Assembly: GCF_016616425.1 (NCBI RefSeq)
Contig: NZ_CP067101.1
Coordinates: 6,936,001-7,000,000 of the forward strand
Origin: Bradyrhizobium diazoefficiens
GTDB lineage: Bacteria; Pseudomonadota; Alphaproteobacteria; Rhizobiales; Xanthobacteraceae
Reading direction: 5' to 3'
Length of the DNA: 64,000 nt
Shown here: positions 7,944 through 17,709 of the stretch, piece by piece
How the letters are laid out: each line of letters begins with the position of its first letter
Position numbering within the stretch: position 1 is the stretch's first letter
The notes under the pieces: generated by a model
Databases searched by the model: none
What the model saw: only the letters and a program-made list of their open reading frames with translations
Told to the model about the DNA's origin: nothing
Translations under genes and position numbers: made by a program

Positions 7944-9086
7944 ATGACCGAACGTATCCAGGAATTCCTGCGCAACCGCCGCAAGGATGGCCTCGACACC
8001 GAGCCGTGCCTCGTCGTCGACCTCGAGGTCGTGCGCGACAATTACCAGAGCTTCGCCAAGGCGCTGCCCGACAGCCGCGTGTTCTACGCCGTCAAGGCGA
8101 ACCCGGCGCCGGAAGTGCTGGCCCTGCTCGCCTCCATGGGCTCCTGCTTCGACACCGCGACGGTCGCCGAGATCGAGATGGCACTGGCTGCGGGTGCGAC
8201 GCCTGACCGCATCTCCTTCGGCAACACGATCAAGAAGGAGCGCGACATCGCGCGCGCCTTCGCGCTCGGCATTCGGCTGTTCGCGGTCGATTGCGCCGCC
8301 GAGGTCGAGAAGGTCGCCCGTGCCGCCCCCGGCGCGAAGGTGTTCTGCCGCATCCTCTATGATTGCGCCGGCGCCGAATGGCCGCTGTCGCGCAAGTTCG
8401 GCTGTGATCCGGAGATGGCCGTCGAGGTGCTCGACCTCGCCAAGCGCCTTCGGCTGGAGCCGTGCGGCATCTCCTTCCATGTCGGCTCGCAGCAGCGCAA
8501 GGTGAAGGCGTGGGACCGCGCGCTGGCGATGGCCTCGCAGGTGTTCCGCGACTGCGCCGAGCGCGGCATCAACCTGTCCATGGTCAACATGGGCGGCGGC
8601 TTTCCGACCAAGTACCTGAAGGACGTGCCGCCGGTGGTGACCTACGGCCGCTCGATCTTCCGCGCGCTGCGCAAGCACTTCGGCAACCAGATCCCGGAAA
8701 CCATCATCGAGCCGGGCCGCGGCATGGTGGGCAATGCCGGCGTCATCGAATCCGAGGTCGTGCTCATCTCGAAGAAGAGCGACGAGGACGAGGTGCGCTG
8801 GGTCTATCTGGACATCGGCAAGTTCGGCGGCCTCGCCGAGACCATGGACGAGTCGATCCGTTACGCCATCCGCACCCGTCACGACGGCGCGGACATGACG
8901 CCGTGCGTGCTCGCAGGTCCCACCTGCGACAGCGCCGACGTGCTGTACGAGAAGACCCCGTATCCGCTTCCCGTCACGCTCGAGATCGGCGACAAGGTGC
9001 TGATCGAAGGCACCGGGGCGTATACGTCGACCTACTCGTCAGTGGCGTTCAACGGCATCCCACCGTTGAGGACGTACCACATCTGA
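7944..9086 (+). CDS. Ornithine/lysine-type decarboxylase (group IV, alanine-racemase fold)
   Basis: A 380-residue PLP enzyme that decarboxylates ornithine (possibly lysine) to putrescine. The barrel carries the PLP lysine Lys51 in FYAVKANP; the glycine-rich phosphate loop is GGGFPTKYL, and C328DSAD supplies the active-site cysteine of eukaryotic-type ODCs. Length fits bacterial short ODCs. The ATG at 7944 follows GGAGAG; an upstream TTG is less likely. It is the first enzyme of a polyamine cluster that ends with homospermidine synthase, for which putrescine is the substrate. Probably regulated through its long structured leader. Confidence 0.92.
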   Translation: MTERIQEFLRNRRKDGLDTEPCLVVDLEVVRDNYQSFAKALPDSRVFYAVKANPAPEVLALLASMGSCFDTATVAEIEMALAAGATPDRISFGNTIKKERDIARAFALGIRLFAVDCAAEVEKVARAAPGAKVFCRILYDCAGAEWPLSRKFGCDPEMAVEVLDLAKRLRLEPCGISFHVGSQQRKVKAWDRALAMASQVFRDCAERGINLSMVNMGGGFPTKYLKDVPPVVTYGRSIFRALRKHFGNQIPETIIEPGRGMVGNAGVIESEVVLISKKSDEDEVRWVYLDIGKFGGLAETMDESIRYAIRTRHDGADMTPCVLAGPTCDSADVLYEKTPYPLPVTLEIGDKVLIEGTGAYTSTYSSVAFNGIPPLRTYHI

Positions 9087-9216
9087 TCCGCCTCTGATCC
9101 GAGGCCTGACGAACCTGGAGCCGGCTTGCCGGCTCCTCCCTCACATCTCGATTTCTGACGACGTCTTGGACAGGCGTGCCTTCGGGTACGTTCGTTCAAG
9201 CGGGGACTGACGCGCC

Positions 9217-9804
9217 ATGACTGCTTTTCGGAAGCCACAGATCGCCCTCACCTCGAAAGCCGCTCCGTTCGCGATCCGCAACGAGCGTGCTGGCGACGTC
9301 GCGATGCGTGAAGCGCTGCTCGATGCCTGCTTTGGCGAAGACCGCCTTGGCCGCACCTGCCAGCGCCTGCGCGACGGACGCGCACCCGCTGCCGGCCTCG
9401 CGCTGGCCGCCGTGCGCGAGGGAAAACTCGTGGGTACCGTGCGGCTGTGGCACGTCAGCGCCGGAGGCAGGCCCGCTCTGGTCCTCGGACCGCTGGCGGT
9501 CGATCCTGCCTGCCGCGAGCTCGGGATCGGCGCCGCGCTGATGCATCAAGCGCTGGCCGCCGCCCGGGCGCGCGGGCATGCCGCCGTGATCCTGCTCGGC
9601 GATGCCCCCTATTACGCCCGCTTCGGCTTCTCGGCGGAGAAGACCGGCGCGCTGTCGCTGCCAGGCCCATTCGAACGCGACCGCCTGCTGGCAATCGAGT
9701 TCTCGGAAGGCGCGCTCGACGGTGCCGAAGGGATGATCGTGCCGACCGGCGCGGCCCTGCCCAAACGGAGGGCGGTTCGCGCCCTCCACGCGCACGCGGC
9801 GTAA
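9217..9804 (+). CDS. GNAT family N-acetyltransferase
   Basis: A 195-residue acetyltransferase. Acetyl-CoA binding is indicated by LVLGPLAVDPACRELGIGAALM, with the RxxGIG-like phosphate loop, followed by AVILLGDAPYYARFGFSAE, the typical GNAT C-terminal strand and turn. It resembles YhbS-type enzymes, which have an unknown acceptor. It lies 130 bp after the decarboxylase, in the same direction and between polyamine genes, so a polyamine or related amine acceptor is possible but unproven. Confidence 0.85.
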   Translation: MTAFRKPQIALTSKAAPFAIRNERAGDVAMREALLDACFGEDRLGRTCQRLRDGRAPAAGLALAAVREGKLVGTVRLWHVSAGGRPALVLGPLAVDPACRELGIGAALMHQALAAARARGHAAVILLGDAPYYARFGFSAEKTGALSLPGPFERDRLLAIEFSEGALDGAEGMIVPTGAALPKRRAVRALHAHAA

Positions 9805-9951
9805 GGGATTGCCATGATGGCGACAGCTGATGCCGCGTTGAGCGGCAACGCCCGGCCGCGCCTGCGCCGATCCCTGTCCTTTGGGGTTGCGTGAGCTCCG
9901 GAAACGCCCTTTAACCCCGCGAAATATCCCGCTTCAGTCGAGGTCCGAGAC

Positions 9952-10341
9952 ATGTCCCGTCGCCTGATTTCCACCGGCTCCCCCTTCGAGAAGACCGCCG
10001 GCTACAGCCGCGCCGTGATCGATGGCGAATTCGCCTTCGTCGCAGGAACCACCGGCTATGACTACACGACGATGACGATGCCGGCCGATGTCACGAGCCA
10101 GTCACGCAACTGCTTCAAGACCATCGAAGCTGCCCTGAAGGAGGGTGGTTTCGAGATGGCCGACATCGTCCGCGTGACGTACTACCTCACCGACATCAAC
10201 GATGCGGACGCCCATTTCGCCGTCTGCGGCGAAGTCCTCGGCGGCATCCGCCCTGCCGCAACGCTTCTCGTCGTCTCGGCGCTCTACAAGCCCGAGATGA
10301 AGATCGAGATCGAAGCCACTGCGAAGCGCCGCGGCGCCTGA
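9952..10341 (+). CDS. RidA family protein
   Basis: A 129-residue YjgF/YER057c/UK114 protein. The conserved active-site arginine appears in GGIRPAATLLVV and the C-terminal acidic residue in MKIEIEATA. Canonical RidA hydrolyses reactive enamine/imine intermediates made by PLP enzymes. Placement between a PLP-dependent decarboxylase and homospermidine synthase, whose mechanism passes through an imine, suggests local damage control. It lies 48 bp upstream of the synthase and is likely cotranscribed with it. Confidence 0.92.
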   Translation: MSRRLISTGSPFEKTAGYSRAVIDGEFAFVAGTTGYDYTTMTMPADVTSQSRNCFKTIEAALKEGGFEMADIVRVTYYLTDINDADAHFAVCGEVLGGIRPAATLLVVSALYKPEMKIEIEATAKRRGA

Positions 10342-10389
10342 TTCACCCTCACCCTTTGTTCGCCCAGTACTTTCCGGAGAAACCATCCC

Positions 10390-11832
10390 ATGAGCCTCGC
10401 CTCGCAAATCTACGCGAAGATTACCGGCCCCATCGTCATGGTCGGCTTCGGCTCCATCGGCAAAGGCACGTTGCCGCTGATCGAGCGGCATCTCGATTAC
10501 GACAAGTCGCGCGTCACCGTGATCGATCCCAAGGACGAGGGCCGCAAGGCGCATTGCGAGAAGCACAATGTGCGCTTCATCCAGAAGGGCGTGACAAAGG
10601 ACAATTATCGCGACTTGCTGACCCCGCTGCTCACTGAAGGCGGCGGCCAGGGCTTTTGCGTCAATCTCTCGGTCGATACCGGCTCAACCGACATCATGGA
10701 GCTCTGCAACGAGCTTGGCGCTCTCTACATCGACACCGTCAACGAGCCCTGGCTCGGCTTCTATTTCGATTCGTCGAAGGGCCCGGAAGCGCGTTCCAAC
10801 TACGCGCTTCGCGAAGTGACGCTGGCCGCCAAGAAGGCGCGCCCCGCGGGCTCGACGACGGCCGTCTCCTGCTGTGGCGCCAATCCCGGCATGGTCTCCT
10901 TTTTCGTCAAGCAGGCGCTGCTCAATGTCGCCGCTGATCTGAAGCTCAATGCCCCCAAGCCGAAGACCAGGGCCGAGTGGGCGGACCTGATGCGGCAGGC
11001 CGGCATCAAGGGCATCCACATCGCCGAACGCGACACCCAGCGCTCCAGGAAGCCGAAAGAGCCTGACGTCTTCGTCAACACCTGGTCGGTGGAAGGTTTC
11101 CTGTCGGAAGGCGTGCAACCGTCCGAACTCGGCTGGGGCACCCATGAAAAATGGATGCCCGAGAATGCGCGGACCCATGAGGCCGGCTGCGGCGCCGCCA
11201 TCTATCTGATGCAGCCCGGCGCCAACACGCGCGTGCGCACCTGGTGCCCGACCCGCGGCGCGCAATATGGCTTCCTCGTCACCCACAACGAGTCGATCTC
11301 GATCGCCGACTACTTCACGGTGCGTGACGCATCGGGCACCGCGGTCTACCGGCCGACCTGCCACTATGCCTATCATCCCGCCGACGATGCCGTGCTGTCG
11401 CTGCATGAAATGTTCGGCCGCGCCGCGAAGATGCAGGAGAAGCACCACATCCTCGACGAGAACGAGATCGTCGATGGCATCGACGAACTCGGCGTGCTGC
11501 TGTTCGGCCACGACAACAATGCCTACTGGTACGGCTCGCAGCTCTCGATCGAAGAGACCCGCAAACTGGCGCCGTATCAGAACGCAACCGGCCTGCAGGT
11601 GACCTCCGCGGTGCTCGGCGGCATGGTCTGGGCGCTGGAAAATCCGAACGAAGGCATCGTCGAAGCCGACGAGATGGATTTCGATCGTCTCTTGGAGATC
11701 CAGCTGCCCTATCTCGGCCCGGTGAGGGGTTTTTACACCGACTGGACGCCGCTGACGGATCGTCCGGGCCTGTTCCCGGAGGACATCGACAGCAGCGATC
11801 CCTGGCAGTTCCGGAACATTCTGGTGCGGTGA
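10390..11832 (+). CDS. hss: Homospermidine synthase
   Basis: A 480-residue NAD-dependent enzyme joining two putrescine units (or spermidine plus putrescine) into sym-homospermidine, the main polyamine of many rhizobia. It opens with a Rossmann fold (IVMVGFGSIGKGTLPLI) and continues with family segments such as SVDTGSTDIMELCNELG, SCCGANPGMVSFFVKQAL and RGAQYGFLVTHNESISIADYF. Length matches bacterial Hss. The decarboxylase upstream supplies its substrate. Confidence 0.96.
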   Translation: MSLASQIYAKITGPIVMVGFGSIGKGTLPLIERHLDYDKSRVTVIDPKDEGRKAHCEKHNVRFIQKGVTKDNYRDLLTPLLTEGGGQGFCVNLSVDTGSTDIMELCNELGALYIDTVNEPWLGFYFDSSKGPEARSNYALREVTLAAKKARPAGSTTAVSCCGANPGMVSFFVKQALLNVAADLKLNAPKPKTRAEWADLMRQAGIKGIHIAERDTQRSRKPKEPDVFVNTWSVEGFLSEGVQPSELGWGTHEKWMPENARTHEAGCGAAIYLMQPGANTRVRTWCPTRGAQYGFLVTHNESISIADYFTVRDASGTAVYRPTCHYAYHPADDAVLSLHEMFGRAAKMQEKHHILDENEIVDGIDELGVLLFGHDNNAYWYGSQLSIEETRKLAPYQNATGLQVTSAVLGGMVWALENPNEGIVEADEMDFDRLLEIQLPYLGPVRGFYTDWTPLTDRPGLFPEDIDSSDPWQFRNILVR

Positions 11833-11852
11833 GGGGCCGCCTCTCTCCGCAA

Positions 11853-11889
11853 GTCATTCCGGACTCGCGCTTCGCGCGCCCGGAATGAC
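11853..11889. repeat. Short palindrome, family B copy 1, between convergent genes
   Basis: GTCATTCCGG and CCGGAATGAC form the ends of a strong stem with inner GCGC...GCGC pairs. It is the minimal form of the larger elements at 18046-18145 and 59145-59269. It lies between the stop codons of hss and the small leftward gene and could terminate transcription from both sides. Confidence 0.75.
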
Positions 11890-11898
11890 AGAAAAAGC

Positions 11899-12228
11899 CT
11901 ACTTCTTCTCGATCGGCGGTGCGATCTTCTCCGGCGGTGCCGGCGGCAGTGCCGGCTTGGTTGCCGCACCCTGCGTTTGCGAGTCGGGGCGAGCCGGCTC
12001 GGGGGCCGGCGTGGTCGGCCGGTCGCCGCCAGGCTTGGCTTCAGCGGGCTTGTTCTGATCGTCAGAAGGCGTGCCCTGGAGCGGTTGCGTCGCCTGCGCC
12101 AGCTCCATCCGGCTCTCGGCGCGGATTTGGGCGAGCGGCATCACCGACACCGCGATTCCCGCTGCGAACAGCGAGGCTGCGATTGTCAGGTCGAGCTTCA
12201 GTCTGCGCTTGTCATCTTGGCCGGGCAT
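11899..12228 (-). CDS. Small one-helix protein with Pro-rich tail, unknown function
   Basis: A 109-residue protein. The first about 18 residues are charged (MPGQDDKRRLKLD), then comes one hydrophobic segment (LTIAASLFAAGIAVSVMPL), then a low-complexity tail rich in Pro, Ala and Lys ending PPAPPEKIAPPIEKK. This suggests an inner-membrane anchored or exported linker-like protein. The ATG at 12228 was chosen because upstream codons lack coding character. It is read in the same direction as mgtC, 100 bp away. Confidence 0.6.
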   Translation of the reverse strand: MPGQDDKRRLKLDLTIAASLFAAGIAVSVMPLAQIRAESRMELAQATQPLQGTPSDDQNKPAEAKPGGDRPTTPAPEPARPDSQTQGAATKPALPPAPPEKIAPPIEKK

Positions 12229-12328
12229 TCGATCACCGCCTTTTTCCACGGGATCAACGAAATCGGGGCGGGCGGGTTCCGCGCCCGCCCGGCTGGAACC
12301 GCTGAACTCGGGCGCTAAAACGCCGCGC

Positions 12329-13045
12329 TTATTCCGTCGTGCTGACATCCCAGGTGGCGTGGCGCACGCCGGGCAAATGCTCCAGATCGGTCGCCACCGC
12401 GTTGAGCTCGTTCGGGTCGACCGCGCTCGCGACGAGCTTCGCGACAACTTCCAGCATGTCCTCGCCCATCTCGACGATCTCGATACCCGCCACGGCGTAT
12501 TTCGCGGCCTCGAGCTTTTCGACGAGGCGGTCGCGCAAGTCCGGCAAGGCATCGGCAGTAACCGCAAGCTTGAAGTAGTAGGTCGCCTCCGACACCTTCT
12601 CGTTCAGAGGAATGCGGTTGATGGCGTTGACCAGCGGGCGCAGCAGCGTGTTGCCGGCGATGACGAACACGGTGAGGGCAGCCGCCTGCGCGATCATGTC
12701 GGCGCCGGCAGAGGAGCCGACCGCGGCGGAGGCCCACAGCGTCGCCGCGGTGTTCAGCCCACGCACGTCCATGCCCTGCTTCATGATGACGCCCGCGCCA
12801 AGGAAGCCGATGCCCGACACAACATAGGCGATCACCCGCACCGCGCCGTCGGCAGCCTCCAGCCGCATGGCGAGATCGACGAAGGCGGCCGCGCCGACCG
12901 CGACCAGCACATTGGTGCGCAGGCCCGCCGTGCGCTGGCGGTACTGCCGCTCGGCGCCGATCAGCGTCCCCAGCACAAAGGCCGTGGTCAGGCTGACCAG
13001 CGTGTCGAGGAAGTCAGCAAGCTGGAAGGTCGTCAGAAACCGCAT
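12329..13045 (-). CDS. MgtC/SapB family membrane protein
   Basis: A 238-residue protein. The N-terminal half has about five hydrophobic helices with MgtC family segments (LGTLIGAERQYRQRTAGLRTNVLV, GIGFLGAGVIMKQG, GLNTAATLWASAAVG). The C-terminal about 80 residues form an ACT-like cytoplasmic domain, as in enterobacterial MgtC. MgtC proteins aid survival at low Mg2+ and low pH, partly by modulating ATP synthase. It follows the WD40 gene by 30 bp in the same direction, so it may be the last member of the metal unit. Confidence 0.92.
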   Translation of the reverse strand: MRFLTTFQLADFLDTLVSLTTAFVLGTLIGAERQYRQRTAGLRTNVLVAVGAAAFVDLAMRLEAADGAVRVIAYVVSGIGFLGAGVIMKQGMDVRGLNTAATLWASAAVGSSAGADMIAQAAALTVFVIAGNTLLRPLVNAINRIPLNEKVSEATYYFKLAVTADALPDLRDRLVEKLEAAKYAVAGIEIVEMGEDMLEVVAKLVASAVDPNELNAVATDLEHLPGVRHATWDVSTTE

Positions 13046-13075
13046 GGCCCCCTATACGGCCCGAACGATGACAGA

Positions 13076-14095
13076 TCAAAGCTCGAGCAGGCCGCCGTCC
13101 CCACTTTCATCGGCGAAGGCGAGCAGCGTGCCCTTGGCGTTCCAGGCGAGCGCGGCCACAGGCGGGGTGCCGTTGCGGCGGACCAGGATCTCGGCGCCGT
13201 CCTCCAGCCGCACCATCAGCACGGTGCCGTCGCTGTAGCCGGCAGCGAGGATGTCGTTCTTGGGGTGACAGGCGACCACGGAGACGCGGGCCTGGAGCGG
13301 CGCGAGCATTGCGGGCTCCTTGCCCATCGGACCCTCCTTGCTGCCGAACGGCCATACGATGACTGTGTCGGCACCCGACGTCGCCAGCCCCTTGCCTCCC
13401 GCGCTCCAGGACATCGAGCGGACGCGGCCGGGATAGCCGGTCATGCGCATGTGCCTGTTGTCGGCGAGCCGCCAGCCGTGCAGCGCCGCCTCGTGCATCG
13501 TGGTGACCAGAAATTTGTTGTCCGGGCTGAAGGTGACGCCGAGATGCGAGCCGGCCCAGGGCAGGAATTCGGCTGAGCCCGCCATGTTCGGAAACCACAG
13601 CGTCGCACCGTTGTAATGCGCGATCGCAAGCCGCAAGCCTTTCGGCGCGAAGGCGAGGCCGCCGACGGTCGAGGGCACCTCGAGCGACTTCTCCTCCAGC
13701 TTGCCGCTCTTGACGGAAGCTGTCTTGCCGGCCGACCAGGCAAAAGCGCCATCCGGATGCACCGCCACCGCGTCAATCCAACGCCGCTTCGGGTCGGTGG
13801 CGAGCAGCGTCACCTCGCCCTTGGCATCGAGCGACACGACCTTGCCGTCGTCGCCGCCCATGACGAGACGCTTGCCGTCGGAGGCGGTCGAGAGAATGCC
13901 GCCGCCGTGCACGGCGGCCGTCGTGATCTCGCCGTTGGCGTCGACGAAGGCGACGTTCTCCTCACCGCCGACGAAGACGGCGCGCGGGCCAAGAAAATGC
14001 ACGGAGGTCACGGCCATCCGGAGCGCGATCGGCTTGACGCGGTCGGTGACAGAGACGATCGAGGCGGAATCGGGAGCCGGCGTAAACTCTTTCAT
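13076..14095 (-). CDS. WD40 repeat protein coupled to a CobW GTPase
   Basis: A 339-residue beta-propeller. Repeating WD40-like strands are visible, for example VTSVHFLGPRAVFVGGEENV, VGGLAFAPKGLRLAIAHYNG, GVTFSPDNKFLVTTMHEAAL, VRSMSWSAGGKGLATSGADT, VSVVACHPKNDILAAGYSDG and VAALAWNAKGTLLAFADESG, giving six to seven blades. There is no signal peptide, so it is cytosolic. Its ATG shares a base with the TGA of the CobW gene (TGATG), which indicates coupled translation. A role as partner or scaffold of the metal GTPase is inferred. Confidence 0.88.
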   Translation of the reverse strand: MKEFTPAPDSASIVSVTDRVKPIALRMAVTSVHFLGPRAVFVGGEENVAFVDANGEITTAAVHGGGILSTASDGKRLVMGGDDGKVVSLDAKGEVTLLATDPKRRWIDAVAVHPDGAFAWSAGKTASVKSGKLEEKSLEVPSTVGGLAFAPKGLRLAIAHYNGATLWFPNMAGSAEFLPWAGSHLGVTFSPDNKFLVTTMHEAALHGWRLADNRHMRMTGYPGRVRSMSWSAGGKGLATSGADTVIVWPFGSKEGPMGKEPAMLAPLQARVSVVACHPKNDILAAGYSDGTVLMVRLEDGAEILVRRNGTPPVAALAWNAKGTLLAFADESGDGGLLEL

Positions 14096-15156
14096 CACGA
14101 GACGATGCAGCTCTCGAAACCCCTGCGAATGGCCTCTTCGGGCAGTTCGCGGCCGATGAAGACGAGGCGGCTCTCGCGCGGCTCGCCCTCCTTCCACTTC
14201 CGCTGATGATTGCCCTCCAGCATCATGTGGACGCCCTGGAACACGTAGCGATCGTCGTCGTCGTGGAAGGCGAGGATGCCCTTGGAGCGCAAAATCTTGC
14301 CGCCCTCGACCTGCACCAGGTTCTGGAGCCAGGGCATGAACACGTTCGGATCGAGCGGCTTGTCGGTCTTGAGCGAGAGCGACTGCATGTCCTCGTCGTG
14401 ATAGTGCTTCAGGCCATGACTGTGATTTTGGCTGTGATCATGGTGATGATGATCATGGCCATCATGATGGTGATGATCATGGTCGTGGTCATGATCGTCG
14501 GCCTCAAGGAAATCCGGCTCGATGTCGAGGATGCGGTCGAGGTCGAACGCGCCACGGTCGAGCACGTCGGCCAGGGCGACCGAGCAGCGCTCGGTGCGAT
14601 GGAGCTTCGCATAGGGGTTGATGGCGCGAATGCGGGCCTCGACCTCAGCGAGTTCGCCCTTGGTAACGAGATCGGTCTTGTTCAGCACGATGACGTCGGC
14701 GAAGGCGATCTGGTTCTTGGCCTCGGGCGCGTCCTTGAGCCGATCGGACAGCCATTTGGCGTCGGCGACCGTGACGACCGCATCTAACCGCGCGTTCTTC
14801 TGCACGTCCTCGTCGACGAAGAAGGTCTGGGCAACGGGCGCGGGATCGGCAAGGCCGGTGGTCTCGACGATGATGGCGTCGAACTTGCCCTTGCGCTTGA
14901 TCAGACCGTCCATGATGCGCACGAGGTCACCGCGCACGGTGCAGCAGATGCAGCCGTTATTCATTTCGAATACTTCCTCATCAGCGCCGATGATGAGGTC
15001 GTTGTCGATGCCGATCTCGCCGAACTCGTTGACGATGACGGCGTATTTCTTGCCGTGGTTTTCCGACAGGATGCGGTTCAAGAGCGTGGTCTTGCCGGCG
15101 CCGAGATAGCCGGTCAGGACGGTCACGGGAATCTTCGAGGAGGTCGCTTCAGGCAT
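14095..15156 (-). CDS. CobW/COG0523 G3E GTPase, putative zinc metallochaperone
   Basis: A 353-residue GTPase. Visible motifs are Walker A (GYLGAGKTTLL, residues 16-26), the metal-binding Cys-x-Cys-Cys (C69ICC), ETTGLADP (Walker B region) and NKTD. Before the C-terminal CobW domain sits a long His/Asp-rich stretch (residues about 216-255) for metal binding. It is placed after a zinc-type ABC importer, so it fits the ZNG1/ZigA kind of zinc chaperone that hands metal to client proteins. It lies 53 bp after the binding-protein gene and overlaps the WD40 gene. Confidence 0.93.
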   Translation of the reverse strand: MPEATSSKIPVTVLTGYLGAGKTTLLNRILSENHGKKYAVIVNEFGEIGIDNDLIIGADEEVFEMNNGCICCTVRGDLVRIMDGLIKRKGKFDAIIVETTGLADPAPVAQTFFVDEDVQKNARLDAVVTVADAKWLSDRLKDAPEAKNQIAFADVIVLNKTDLVTKGELAEVEARIRAINPYAKLHRTERCSVALADVLDRGAFDLDRILDIEPDFLEADDHDHDHDHHHHDGHDHHHHDHSQNHSHGLKHYHDEDMQSLSLKTDKPLDPNVFMPWLQNLVQVEGGKILRSKGILAFHDDDDRYVFQGVHMMLEGNHQRKWKEGEPRESRLVFIGRELPEEAIRRGFESCIVS

Positions 15157-15209
15157 AAGAACTCCGACATCAGGCTTGGTCGCGCGACGCGAGGCGGGTG
15201 GCCCCTGCC

Positions 15210-16079
15210 CTAATGGTCAAGCGCGCTGGTCAGGGCCTTTATATTGTGCCTGACCATGTCAATGTAAGTGGGTGCAGGCCCCTTTTCGACGGTCAAACCG
15301 TCCGAAATCAGGGTCCCGCCGATTCTTGCGCCGGTCTCCGCCGCGATCCGCCGGATCAGCCGGTCGTCACTGATATTCTCCAGAAACACGGCGGGGGTTT
15401 TTTGAGCCTTAATCTGGCCGATGATGGCCGCGATGTCGCGCGCGCTCGGCTCGGTTTCGGTCGAGACGCCCAGGGGCGCGATGAACTGGATACCGTATTC
15501 GGCGGAAAAATAGCCAAAGGCGTCATGGGTGGAGATTACCTTGCGGCGCTCCGGCGGGATCTTGGCCACGGCCTCGCGAACCTCGCGGTCGAGCGTTTCG
15601 AGCTTTTCCAGATAGGCTTTTTCCTGGGCACGGAAGAAGTCCGCGTCATCGGGGGCGGCCGCGGCCAGCGCCTTGGCGATGTCGGTGACGTAGATTTTGG
15701 CGTTGGGGACGGACTGCCAGGCGTGGGGATCGACGGCCGCACCTGATTTCAGGGGCGTGATGCCGGCGCTCGCAGTAACGACCGTGGCTTTGCTACCCGC
15801 GGACTGCACGAGGCGCGGCAGCCAGCCCTCAAGGCCGAATCCGTTGACGATGACGAGCTTTGCATCCGCGATCCGCTTCGCATCGGCGGGGGCCGGCGTA
15901 TAGACATGGACGTCGCTGTCGGGACCGACCAGCGTCGTCAGATTGATCCGGTCACCACCAACATTGCGGACGAAGTCGCCGAGGATCGAGAAGCTTGCAA
16001 CGACGTTGATTCGCTCCGCGGCATGCAGCGGTGAGGCGATCAGCAACAGCGCACAAAACAGGATGATCCGCATCGTCAT
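15210..16079 (-). CDS. Metal (Zn/Mn) ABC transporter, periplasmic binding protein
   Basis: A 289-residue cluster A-I binding protein with signal peptide (IILFCALLLIASPLHAAE). Metal ligands of the TroA/ZnuA type are visible: His58 (SDVHVYTP), His119 (DPHAWQ), His185 (STHDAFGY) and an acidic residue in VFLENISDD. It lacks the long His-rich loop of E. coli ZnuA, which is seen in AztC/TroA-like members. The Zur-like box ahead of the operon favours zinc. Its ATG overlaps the permease stop (ATGA). Confidence 0.9.
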   Translation of the reverse strand: MTMRIILFCALLLIASPLHAAERINVVASFSILGDFVRNVGGDRINLTTLVGPDSDVHVYTPAPADAKRIADAKLVIVNGFGLEGWLPRLVQSAGSKATVVTASAGITPLKSGAAVDPHAWQSVPNAKIYVTDIAKALAAAAPDDADFFRAQEKAYLEKLETLDREVREAVAKIPPERRKVISTHDAFGYFSAEYGIQFIAPLGVSTETEPSARDIAAIIGQIKAQKTPAVFLENISDDRLIRRIAAETGARIGGTLISDGLTVEKGPAPTYIDMVRHNIKALTSALDH

Positions 16080-16945
16080 GCTTCCAGATGCCGGCCGGGA
16101 AACAGTTGCCGGACGATACCGCCGACGCGGCCGAAGAGGACGGAGACCACGTAGAGCACCGTCGCCACGAGAATGACCGCAGGGCCCGACGGCACGCGGG
16201 TCTGGAACGACAGCACAAGACCGGCATAGCCCGAGACCGCGGCAGCAACGACAGCGATGCAGATCATGGCGGTGAGATCGCGCGACCAGAACCGCGCGAT
16301 ACCGGCCGGCAGGATCATCAGCCCTACTGCGAGCAGCGTACCCAAGGCCTGAAAGCCGTTGACGAGGTTGATGACGACCAACGCAAGAAAGGCGAGATGC
16401 GCAGGTCCGCCGGCCCGGCTGACAGTGCGCAGGAACAAGGGATCGACGCTCTCGATCACCAGCGGGCGGTAGATCACGGCGAGCACCAGCAGCGTCACCG
16501 TGGCGTTGAAGGCGACCACCAGCAGGGTTTGGTCGTCCATCGCGAGGATGTTGCCGAACAGCACGTGGAGCAGGTCGATATTCGTGCCCTTGATCGAGAC
16601 GATGGTGACGCCCAACGCCAGCGAGGCCAGATAGAAGGTCGCGAGCGAAGCGTCCTCCTTCAGCCCGGTCGAGCGCGCAACCACGCCGGCAAGGATGGCG
16701 ACGGCAAAACCGGCGATCAGGCCGCCGGCCGTCATCGCGAACAGGTTAAGGCCGGAGAGCAGGAAGCCGACCGCGGCGCCCGGCAGGATCGCATGCGCCA
16801 TGGCATCGCCGACGAGGCTCATCCGCCGCAGCATCAGGAACACGCCGATCGGCGCGCCGGCCAGCGACAGTGCGATCACGGCGGCGAGCGCGCGCCGCAT
16901 GAATTCGAATTCGGTGAACGGGCCGATCAGCACGTCATAGAGCAT
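16076..16945 (-). CDS. znuB: Metal ABC transporter permease (ZnuB type)
   Basis: A 289-residue membrane protein with about eight helices, ABC-3 family. Recognisable segments are GVFLMLRRMSLVGDAMAHAILPGAAVGFLL near the N-terminus, ALGVTIVSIKGTNIDLLHVLFGNILAM, and FQALGTLLAVGLMILPAGIARFW. It forms the channel for the adjacent ATPase and binding protein. It starts 6 bp after the ATPase stop and overlaps the binding-protein start by four bases, so the three are a tight operon. Confidence 0.92.
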   Translation of the reverse strand: MLYDVLIGPFTEFEFMRRALAAVIALSLAGAPIGVFLMLRRMSLVGDAMAHAILPGAAVGFLLSGLNLFAMTAGGLIAGFAVAILAGVVARSTGLKEDASLATFYLASLALGVTIVSIKGTNIDLLHVLFGNILAMDDQTLLVVAFNATVTLLVLAVIYRPLVIESVDPLFLRTVSRAGGPAHLAFLALVVINLVNGFQALGTLLAVGLMILPAGIARFWSRDLTAMICIAVVAAAVSGYAGLVLSFQTRVPSGPAVILVATVLYVVSVLFGRVGGIVRQLFPGRHLEA

Positions 16946-16951
16946 CTGCGA

Positions 16952-17707
<756 letters not shown>

Positions 17708-17709
17708 CG

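Noticed and set aside
14400..14500. Run of ATG/ATC triplets resembling a microsatellite
   Set aside because: It is the His/Asp-rich coding stretch of the CobW gene read on the other strand.
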